Shown here: positions 1-6,625 of the stretch, in pieces | Layout: the number at the start of each line of letters is the position of its first letter | Position numbering within the stretch: position 1 is the first letter of the stretch | Assembly (NCBI GenBank): GCA_021732995.1 | Contig: JAKFWA010000120.1 | Coordinates: 1-64,000 of the forward strand | DNA: 64,000 bases | Direction: 5' to 3' | DNA from: Planctomycetaceae bacterium | GTDB taxonomy: Bacteria > Planctomycetota > Planctomycetia > Planctomycetales > Planctomycetaceae | Notes under the pieces: model-generated | Database searches by the model: none | What the model saw: the letters and a program-made list of their open reading frames with translations, nothing else | Told to the model about the DNA's origin: nothing | Made by a program: the position numbers and the translations under genes

Positions 1-642
1 TTGGCTCACGAGTTCCGCATGGACTCGCGGCGAACCATACGTCCGTCGACTGGCCTGATGAGCTTCCCGGATCTGTTCTGTCAGCACGGCGCGACGTTGC
101 TCCGTGAGGCTCGGACCACGCCCGCGCTACCAGACCTCACCATGAGCGGATTCTCTGAGTGGGCTCGACAATGGGTGCTGATTGGACGACGCGGTGAGTT
201 TGCAGATGGCAGGCATGAGCTGACTTTGAAAATCGCTGGCTCATCCGGACATCACGGTTACTACTTCCTGACGGTCAATGAAGGCGTTGCCAACGACGAT
301 GCAGACCAACGTGTTTGGGATGTGAAAGTTGAGACGGCTCAAGAAGAGATTGAGCGAAAGAAAGCCGACAAGGTCGCCGCTCAAGCTGAAACTCGAGAGG
401 ACCAATTGGAAAGGCTTAGGTTTGCCCTGCGTTCCAGCCCCGAGGGTGACACAATGACCTGCCTCAGAACCGTGGCTGGACTCAAAGGAAAGGTTTGCCG
501 CGAACTACTTGACGCGCTCAGGGCGGATGGAGAAGCAGAGCAGTGTTTCGTCAAAAAGGCGGGCAAAAAACAGGTAGCATTTCGTTTGAAGGCAGCGAGT
601 CGGAATGACTCGGAACCAGTCGGAATTTCCTGTTCGTTCTGA
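1..642 (+). CDS. C-terminal part of a replication-type AAA ATPase (partial)
   Basis: The frame is open at the left edge, so the TTG at position 1 is probably an internal codon and the real start lies outside. The visible 213 residues contain WARQWVLIGRRGEF followed by a stretch with HELTLKIAGSSGHHG and a closing VNEG. This pattern resembles the end of RecA/RepA-like AAA ATPases found in integrated elements; the assignment is by pattern memory, not by search. A charged helical segment (about residues 110-140) and a winged-helix-like tail (TCLRTVAGLKGKVCRELLDAL) follow. It lies upstream, on the same strand, of an HTH regulator and an integrase, which fits a replication or mobilisation gene of that element. 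No Walker motif is visible because the N-terminus is missing. Confidence 0.55.
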   Translation: MAHEFRMDSRRTIRPSTGLMSFPDLFCQHGATLLREARTTPALPDLTMSGFSEWARQWVLIGRRGEFADGRHELTLKIAGSSGHHGYYFLTVNEGVANDDADQRVWDVKVETAQEEIERKKADKVAAQAETREDQLERLRFALRSSPEGDTMTCLRTVAGLKGKVCRELLDALRADGEAEQCFVKKAGKKQVAFRLKAASRNDSEPVGISCSF

Positions 643-714
643 GTTTCAGCGTGATGAGACGGAGTTAGTCGGAACCGTGGTCTATGTATATAGACCCGGT
701 TCCGAGTTCCGACT
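598..714. repeat. AGTCGGAA repeat cluster with 16-bp hairpin (iteron-like)
   Basis: AGTCGGAA occurs at 598-605, 618-625 and 667-674, with a variant CTCGGAACC at 610-618 and an inverted copy TTCCGACT at 707-714. Between them, 669-705 forms a near-perfect hairpin: TCGGAACCG plus GGTCTAT on the left pairs with ATAGACC plus CGGTTCCGA on the right, with loop GTAT and one bulged T at 678. The cluster straddles the end of the ATPase gene. Repeated short motifs beside a hairpin next to a replication-type ATPase could be an iteron origin or a regulator binding array. An alternative is an intrinsic terminator, but no T tract follows. Confidence 0.5.
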
Positions 715-1245
715 CACGCTCTCCTCTCCCCCTTGTGGCTCATCCATATACAAAGAAGGGATGTGGTTCCGAGTGCCCAGTCTTCAGACCATCCATTCAG
801 CAAGACGTCACGCTACCCCGTCGCCCCACTTGACGACTTTGGCAAAGAGCAAGGAGGGAGGAGATTGACGCTCCAATGAAGCGTGCCGCAAGCTTGCCAT
901 TGGACGCCATCCGCTGAGGGATGTGACGAGAAGAAGCAAAGGCACAGCCAATCAGATGACACCGACGTTCATGAAAACGAATGGCGGCGATTCGCAGACC
1001 TCGGCCAGCGAATCCAAGTAAGCCCTTGGCTGAGCCTCAGATGAGACGCCGACGGCAATCAGATCGACTGGTCGTTCCTCTTTTCGACGCGTTCAAGAGC
1101 CACAGGAGCGTCCAGAAAGAAGGGGCGAGCGCCAGTAGAACATTGAGATGCGGGCGTTGGCGGAAGAGCCAAAGACTGAGCTGTTGCGGCGCCCGACCAT
1201 GCAGCTTGAACATCCGCCAAAGTTAAGGATTGAACCGCTTTGATC
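715..1245. other. Gene-poor stretch of the integrated element
   Basis: No confident gene. Short open frames exist, for example one ending with a Ser-rich tail at about 1019 and one from 981 to 1226, but they lack good starts, coding bias and recognisable domains. A purine-rich Shine-Dalgarno-like tract (AGGAGGGAGGAG) sits near 854-865, but the reading frames behind it stop within a few to about 50 codons. This looks like a decayed small gene or a regulatory region of the element. Confidence 0.4.
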
Positions 1246-1267
1246 AGTGGTTACAATTGTAACCACT
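1246..1267. promoter_or_regulatory. 22-bp perfect palindrome at the start of the HTH gene (probable operator)
   Basis: The half-site AGTGGTTACAA is followed directly by its exact reverse complement TTGTAACCACT. The palindrome ends one base before an ATG at 1268 and contains the alternative GTG start at 1247. A perfect dyad of this length at the start of a small HTH regulator gene is typical of an autoregulatory operator. Because it occupies the normal ribosome-binding position, translation from 1268 would have to be leaderless or SD-independent, or begin at the GTG inside the palindrome. Confidence 0.7.
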
Positions 1268-1498
1268 ATGGCAACCCAGAAACCAGAACAAGCAACCACA
1301 CTAACTCAAATGCTTCAAGAGTCGCTGCAAAAAGTTGACTCAATCCGCCTGGTCGCCCGTGAGGCCGGAGTTCATCACGCCTCACTGCTGCGGTTTCTGC
1401 GAGGCGAACGGACTCTGCGGCTGGACAAGGCAGAAGCACTGATGGACTACTTTGGGATTCGCGTTCATCGCGACGAGAACAAGCAAGAGGGCAAGTAA
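1268..1498 (+). CDS. Small XRE-like HTH DNA-binding protein
   Basis: A 76-residue protein from ATG 1268 (83 residues if GTG 1247 is used). Residues from about SIRLVAREAGVHHASLLRFL form a helix-turn-helix of the Cro/XRE type, followed by GERTLRLDKAEALMDYFG, the usual third and fourth helices of that fold. It probably binds the palindrome that abuts its start and controls itself and the integrase, whose ATG begins 5 nt after this stop. Small HTH proteins paired with tyrosine recombinases commonly act as element regulators or excision controllers. The role is inferred from fold and context. Confidence 0.75.
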   Translation: MATQKPEQATTLTQMLQESLQKVDSIRLVAREAGVHHASLLRFLRGERTLRLDKAEALMDYFGIRVHRDENKQEGK

Positions 1499-1503
1499 CG
1501 AAC

Positions 1504-3165
1504 ATGGCTTCAATCTTTCGACCAACGGTGATTCGCTACGTGGACAAAGAAGGCAATCGAGTAACCAAGAGCACTCCGGGAGCGAAACGTATTCGGGAGA
1601 AGTCGAACACTTGGCGTGGCCGGTACATCGACGCCAAGGGCAAAGAGCGAACGGTGTCTCTGCTGACAGACAAGGGGCTTTCACAAGCGAAGCTCGCAGC
1701 CATCGTGCAGCGCGTCCGAGAAGAGATCGCTGGAGTGCGGCGTCCTGATCCCTATGAGGTGCATCGCGAGATCCCGCTGCTCTGTCCCAAGTGCACTGGC
1801 GCTGGCTGCAAGAACGACAAAGACAAAGCGATCCCTTGCGAAGCGAACCATCTGACCGGCTTTCGGGAGCACCTCGAAGCCAAGGGCAACTCCAAAGACT
1901 ACGTCAGTCTCATCATCAGTCGTGTTCGCACCGTTTGTTCGGGATGCAGCTTCAAGGTGCTTGACGACTTAGCAGCGGGTCGTGTCGCCGCCTGGCTGAA
2001 AGATCAACGAGCAGCCGGAAAGGGACCGCAGACGTCAAATCACTTCGTGGCCAGCCTGAAGACTTTCGGAAACTGGCTCTACAAGGACCGACGCCATCCC
2101 GAACACCCATTCGCCCATCTGACGAAAGTGAATGCGAAGGTTGACGTTCGGTGTGTCCGCCGTGTCCTGTCGCGGGAAGAACTCTCCCGGTTGGTCCACG
2201 CTGCCGAGCAGGGTAAGCCATATCGTGGCTTATCGGGGAAAGACCGAGCCATGCTCTACGTGCTGGCCAGCTTCACAGGCCTGAGAGTCAGCGAGTTGGC
2301 CTCTCTTACTGAAATGAGCTTTGTATTCAGTACGACGCCCCCAACCGTGACTATCGAAGCTGGCTACTCCAAGCATCGGCGGGAAGACGTGTTGCCACTT
2401 CATCCCATGCTTGCAGCGAAGCTCGCTGAATGGCTTCAGGAACGCCGTGCGCGGATGGATGGCCGAATCGCCGTGAAGGCGACGGGAACGAAGCCAAACG
2501 GCTCAGGTAAGCCTTGCGATGATGCTGATCGGCTCTTTCCAGGAACGTGGTCCGAGCGCTCGTCCAAGATGCTTAGAAAGGACTTGGAAGCAGCTCGTCA
2601 ATTCTGGCTTCTGGAACTGGACGAGTTGGAACGCGATCAATACGCCAGAACAGGTTTCCTTCAGTTCAAAACAAGCGAGGGGCAGGCAGATTTTCATGCC
2701 TTGCGGCACACGTTCATCACGAATCTCGCTAACAGCGGCGTCCATCCCAAGCTGGCCAAGGAACTCGCCCGGCACTCGACCATCACTTTGACGATGGATC
2801 GGTACGCCCACGTCGGGCTGGCTGACATGAACTCCGCATTGCAGATGCTGCCAGCGATGTCGGAGTTGCCGACTGCGGTTCAGAGCCACACGCTGACCTC
2901 GGACGCACCGGAGCGAGTTTTGGTTGCACCAATGGTTGCACTCGAAACAGTGCAACCAGGGAATACTCAGGAGATCTCACTGGTTTTGGAGAGTCCGGAG
3001 AGCAGCGTCTCAGAGAGCGAAGAACCGCTAATAATTAGGGACTTGCGAGCGTCTCTGAGAACTCTTGAGAAAGGGCCAGCGGCGGGAGTTGAACCCGCAA
3101 CCCCCGGTTTACAAAACCGGTGGTGGCTCGACAGTGATAAGTTATGGATTTGCCGCTGCGGCTAG
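1504..3165 (+). CDS. Tyrosine recombinase (integrase)
   Basis: A 553-residue site-specific recombinase. Catalytic residues are visible: Arg261 in FTGLRVSELASL, His398 and Arg401 in FHALRHTF, His424 in LARHSTITL and the nucleophile Tyr434 in TMDRYAHV. A SAM-like core-binding domain covers about 115-210. Residues 94-112 carry CPKCTGAGC and a further Cys, a possible zinc knuckle inserted between the arm-type N-terminus and the core-binding domain. The tail after residue 523 is not a folded domain: it is translated from the antisense of a tRNA-Thr 3' half and then from flanking DNA, and overlaps the end of the sialidase gene by 24 nt. It is the last gene of the element and is likely co-transcribed with the HTH gene. 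Confidence 0.93.
   Translation: MASIFRPTVIRYVDKEGNRVTKSTPGAKRIREKSNTWRGRYIDAKGKERTVSLLTDKGLSQAKLAAIVQRVREEIAGVRRPDPYEVHREIPLLCPKCTGAGCKNDKDKAIPCEANHLTGFREHLEAKGNSKDYVSLIISRVRTVCSGCSFKVLDDLAAGRVAAWLKDQRAAGKGPQTSNHFVASLKTFGNWLYKDRRHPEHPFAHLTKVNAKVDVRCVRRVLSREELSRLVHAAEQGKPYRGLSGKDRAMLYVLASFTGLRVSELASLTEMSFVFSTTPPTVTIEAGYSKHRREDVLPLHPMLAAKLAEWLQERRARMDGRIAVKATGTKPNGSGKPCDDADRLFPGTWSERSSKMLRKDLEAARQFWLLELDELERDQYARTGFLQFKTSEGQADFHALRHTFITNLANSGVHPKLAKELARHSTITLTMDRYAHVGLADMNSALQMLPAMSELPTAVQSHTLTSDAPERVLVAPMVALETVQPGNTQEISLVLESPESSVSESEEPLIIRDLRASLRTLEKGPAAGVEPATPGLQNRWWLDSDKLWICRCG
3074..3120 (-). other. tRNA-Thr(UGU) 3' half, probable attachment-site core
   Basis: Read on the minus strand this is an anticodon arm (CCGGT, loop TTTGTAA, ACCGG; anticodon TGT), a 5-nt variable loop, a T arm (GCGGG, TTCAACT, CCCGC) and an acceptor 3' strand CGCTGGC. 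The 5' half (acceptor 5' strand and D arm) is not present to the right, so no functional tRNA is encoded here. The fragment lies inside the 3' end of the integrase gene, as is usual for attP/attL/attR cores derived from tRNA genes. Confidence 0.8.
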
Positions 3166-4134
3166 CCTCGCGACGGGGATTCGCAGGAAGAACATTCCGG
3201 GGCCGCCTGGTTGGTCTTCGCTCACGTCGTAGTAGACGACTCCGACGGTCTGAGCGTCGAGCTCAACGGTGCGTGGGCAGGCGCGGCCGCCGATGGGGCG
3301 GCCAGGATTGTGGTACTCGAAGGTGTCGCTCCACGTGAGGCCGTCGTCGCGCGAGATGACATACCGAATGCGCTCTCCTCCAACGCCGGGGCCGAGGATC
3401 TCGGAGGCTAGTAGCAAGCCGTTCGAGAGGCAGACCAGTTCGTGGCGCCAGCCTTGCTCTTTCAGGTTGGGGAACTTTGGAATCGCTTGCCACGTTTGTC
3501 CGTCGTCAGTCGATCTCAAACCGGCGCCGCTGATGAATGTGCCTTTCGGAGTGCGCACGATCGGCACCAGACCGTGCTTCCGACCGTCACCGAAATCGGT
3601 CGCATCGCCCGTTGTCGGGTTGAAGATCAACGGGCGATCGCTCAGTCCGGCGAGCCACTTGTTCGCGGAGAGTTCGACGATGGGATGGCGAATCACGCTC
3701 ATCACCTTCGGATCGCGCGGAAACGGTTGCGGCACAGTCCACGTCGCACCCTCGTCACTGGAGAGTGAATACAGCACCGATCGCGGTTCCTTTTCGTTGG
3801 TGTCTTCACTCCAGCGATTCCACGCATGCAGCAGGCGGCCATCGCGCAACGTTGTCAGCGAGCCGGGGTAGTAGGTCTTTTGAACGGTGTGCTCAAACGG
3901 CACCGTTTCAGACCACTTGCGGCCACCATCCACTGAACGAGTCAGCCTCAGGTCACGATGATTGACCTGCCCGTAGATCACTACGAGCGTCCCTTTCGGG
4001 CTGATGCACACCGCAGGATGAATGTGACCGCCCGCGGGTTTCGCGATCCGTACCGGTTGCAGCTCGTCCGCTCGCGCATCACGCAGCAGCATTCCACAGA
4101 TGACTAACCACAGAGCAATCATTGTTCGCAACAT
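3142..4134 (-). CDS. Secreted sialidase/BNR-repeat protein
   Basis: A 330-residue protein with an N-terminal signal peptide (about residues 1-22, ending DARA). Four Asp boxes of the form S-x-D-x-G-x-x-W are visible: SVDGGRKW, SSDEGATW, STDDGQTW and SRDDGLTW. This is a six-bladed beta-propeller of the sialidase superfamily, likely exported and acting on glycans or acting as a sugar-binding propeller; the substrate cannot be told. The gene converges with the integrase and its last 24 nt overlap the integrase reading frame. The end of the protein looks natural, so the element probably inserted just beyond the stop codon. Confidence 0.85.
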   Translation of the reverse strand: MLRTMIALWLVICGMLLRDARADELQPVRIAKPAGGHIHPAVCISPKGTLVVIYGQVNHRDLRLTRSVDGGRKWSETVPFEHTVQKTYYPGSLTTLRDGRLLHAWNRWSEDTNEKEPRSVLYSLSSDEGATWTVPQPFPRDPKVMSVIRHPIVELSANKWLAGLSDRPLIFNPTTGDATDFGDGRKHGLVPIVRTPKGTFISGAGLRSTDDGQTWQAIPKFPNLKEQGWRHELVCLSNGLLLASEILGPGVGGERIRYVISRDDGLTWSDTFEYHNPGRPIGGRACPRTVELDAQTVGVVYYDVSEDQPGGPGMFFLRIPVARLAAAANP

Positions 4135-4386
4135 CGCAGCACCTTGGTGGGCTCAAGGAAAACTCGTCGATCCGGATGGATGCTCTATCGCGGTACCAAG
4201 TTCTGGCAGCAGCCTGTCGACCCCGCAAGTCGACAAGATTCAAAATGAAAGCCGCCGCAGACGTGAGCCTGCGCCTCACTTCGCTATTGTTTACTCATCG
4301 TGTCAGGTGGCCGGAACTCTCGGGGGCCAACCAAGGGCTCGCTCGTTAGTGCTCTAGTCCAATCACAGGCTGCGGAGTTACTCATC

Positions 4387-5673
4387 ATGTTGCGGCGTTG
4401 TCTCTGCGTGTGGGTCGCGTTCTCTGTGCTCTCCGTGGCCGCTCAAGCCGCGACGATCATTCATGCTGGGCGAGTCATCGACGGTCGCAACGATGAACCA
4501 CGCGGTAAGACGTCCATAGTCGTTGAGGATGGTCGCATCACGAAGCTGGTCGATGGCTTCATGGCTCCTCAGGCGGGAGACAAAGTCATCTCGCTGGCCG
4601 ATCACACCGTGATGCCCGGCCTGATGGACATGCACACGCACCTGCAGTCACAGCACTCCAAGGACTCGTACACAGAACGATTCTTCATGGACCAGGCGGA
4701 CTACGCGCTGCGGTCCACGGTGTACGCTCGCAAGACGTTGATGGCCGGCTTCACCACCGTGCGCGACCTCGGTGACAACGGTGTGAATTCGATCGCGCTT
4801 CGTAAGGCGATCAACGAAGGCTGGGTTATCGGGCCGCGGATTTACACGTCGGGGAAGTCGATCGCCACCACGGGCGGACATGCCGATCCCACCAACAGCC
4901 TGCGAGGCGACTACAAACGCGATCCAGGACCGCTCGAAGGCGTGATCAACGGACCTGATGATGCCCGCAAGGCGGTACGTCAGCGTTACAAGGACGGCGC
5001 AGACCTCATCAAGATTACGGCGACCGGCGGTGTGCTGAGTCTCGCCACGAACGGTCAGAATCCACAGTTCACCAATGAAGAACTGAAGGCGATTGTCGAG
5101 ACCGCTCACGACTACGGCATGATCGTCGCGGTTCACGCTCACGGCACCGAGGGCATGAAGCGCGCCGTGCTGGCGGGCGTTGATTCCATCGAGCACGGCA
5201 CATTCATGACTGACGAAATCATCGGCCTGATGAAGCAACGCGGTACTTACTTTGTGCCCACGAATCTGGCCGGTGAATGGGTTGCCGAGCAGGCCAAGAA
5301 GCCGGGCTACTTCCCGGAAGTCGTGCGTCCGAAAGCGGCGTCAATGGGTCCGGTGATCAAAGACACGTTCCGGAAGGCTCATGCTGCTGGAGTAAAAATT
5401 GCCTTCGGCACGGATACCGGCGTGTCACCGCACGGCGAGAACGCTCGCGAATTCGAACTGATGGTCGAAGGTGGCATGCCACCGATGAAAGCCATTCAGT
5501 CAGCGACTCTGGTCGCATCGCAGTTGCTCAAGATTGAAGACAAACTGGGCACGCTGGAACCCCAGAAACTGGCGGATATCGTCGCTGTTAAAGGCAACCC
5601 GCTGACTGACATCAAAGCCATGCATGATGTCGTCTTCGTGATGAAGGAAGGCGTTGTCTTCAAGTCACCTTGA
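4387..5673 (+). CDS. Exported metal-dependent amidohydrolase
   Basis: A 428-residue protein from ATG 4387, chosen because it begins a clear signal peptide ([21 protein letters not shown]) while the longer frame upstream does not. Amidohydrolase-superfamily motifs in order: MDMHTHL (HxH metal ligands), [10 protein letters not shown] (Lys that is carbamylated in binuclear members), VAVHAHG, SIEHGTF and AFGTDTGV (Asp ligand). It resembles the imidazolonepropionase/Xaa-Pro dipeptidase-like branch that hydrolyses cyclic amides or dipeptides; the substrate is unknown. The next gene, a hydratase, follows by 86 nt on the same strand, so they may share a transcript. Confidence 0.88.
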   Translation: MLRRCLCVWVAFSVLSVAAQAATIIHAGRVIDGRNDEPRGKTSIVVEDGRITKLVDGFMAPQAGDKVISLADHTVMPGLMDMHTHLQSQHSKDSYTERFFMDQADYALRSTVYARKTLMAGFTTVRDLGDNGVNSIALRKAINEGWVIGPRIYTSGKSIATTGGHADPTNSLRGDYKRDPGPLEGVINGPDDARKAVRQRYKDGADLIKITATGGVLSLATNGQNPQFTNEELKAIVETAHDYGMIVAVHAHGTEGMKRAVLAGVDSIEHGTFMTDEIIGLMKQRGTYFVPTNLAGEWVAEQAKKPGYFPEVVRPKAASMGPVIKDTFRKAHAAGVKIAFGTDTGVSPHGENAREFELMVEGGMPPMKAIQSATLVASQLLKIEDKLGTLEPQKLADIVAVKGNPLTDIKAMHDVVFVMKEGVVFKSP

Positions 5674-5759
5674 GGCGCAGCTACTCAACATTCAACGCGC
5701 CCGACAATTCATACTCAATACATTTCCGTCGAACATTTGATAATGGAGAAGACTCGTTC

Positions 5760-6545
5760 ATGAATCAGGACCAAGCCCGCAGCGCTGCCGACTTCCTCTT
5801 GAATGCCTGGAACGCAGATCGCCATATCGACGCCATCCCTGAAGCCAATCGTCCGGCCTCACGAGCTGATGGTTATGCGATTCAACGTCACGTGGGGGAA
5901 CTCTCCGGCCAACCAACCGTGGGCTGGAAGATCGCGGCGACGAGTTCCGCAGGTCAGGCCCATTTGAAAGTTGACGGTCCGCTGGCGGGGCGACTGTTGA
6001 ATGATCGAGTTCATCCCGACGGCACGCCTATCGTGCTAGGCAACAACGGCATGCGTGTTGGCGAGGCCGAATTCTGCTTCCGCATGGGCCAGGATCTGCA
6101 GCCGCGTGATACTCCCTATGAGCAAGCGGAAGTCATGGCAGCCGTGGCGACGCTGCACCCGGCCATTGAGATTCCAGACTCACGCTACAGCGACTTTTGC
6201 ATCGTCGGCTCGCCGCAACTCATCGCCGACAATGCTTGCGCTCATCACTTCGTTCTGGGTAATGCCACGACGGCCAACTGGCGCGAGATCGATCTCAAGG
6301 CTCACGTCGTCAAAGTGCAGTTGGATGGTGTCGAGGCTCGCGAAGGTTTGGGTGCCAACGTACTCGGCGATCCGCGCATTGCGCTGACGTGGCTGGCCAA
6401 CGAATTGCGATCGCACGGCATCACATTGGAAGCCGGCCACATCGTGACAACGGGGACGAGCGTGATTCCCTTCGCGATCCAAATCGGCAGTCGCATCGTC
6501 GCGGACTTCGGAGTCCTCGGCAAAGTCGGAACCAGCATCATCTGA
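5760..6545 (+). CDS. 2-keto-4-pentenoate hydratase-like protein (FAH superfamily)
   Basis: A 261-residue cytoplasmic enzyme from ATG 5760; a GGAGAAG ribosome-binding sequence sits about 9 nt upstream, and the longer upstream frame is not protein-like. Typical family features are VGWKIAATSSAGQ, GPLAGRLLNDRV, RVGEAEFCFRMG (acidic metal-binding residues) and HPAIEIPDSRY. MhpD-type enzymes hydrate 2-hydroxypenta-2,4-dienoate in meta-cleavage pathways, and related decarboxylases share the fold, so the exact reaction is open. No other meta-cleavage gene is nearby; the neighbours are amidohydrolases, which suggests a scattered catabolic function rather than a pathway operon. Confidence 0.82.
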   Translation: MNQDQARSAADFLLNAWNADRHIDAIPEANRPASRADGYAIQRHVGELSGQPTVGWKIAATSSAGQAHLKVDGPLAGRLLNDRVHPDGTPIVLGNNGMRVGEAEFCFRMGQDLQPRDTPYEQAEVMAAVATLHPAIEIPDSRYSDFCIVGSPQLIADNACAHHFVLGNATTANWREIDLKAHVVKVQLDGVEAREGLGANVLGDPRIALTWLANELRSHGITLEAGHIVTTGTSVIPFAIQIGSRIVADFGVLGKVGTSII

Positions 6546-6625
6546 GACCGAGTAATTTTGCTTCTCGCCTCGCGACTTCAACTCAGTCCTAAGCATCCAG
6601 CATGCTCGTAGAAAGCCAGGCTGCC

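Noticed and set aside
605-868. 87-codon frame after the ATPase gene
   Set aside because: It covers the AGTCGGAA repeat cluster and hairpin and shows no protein-like features.
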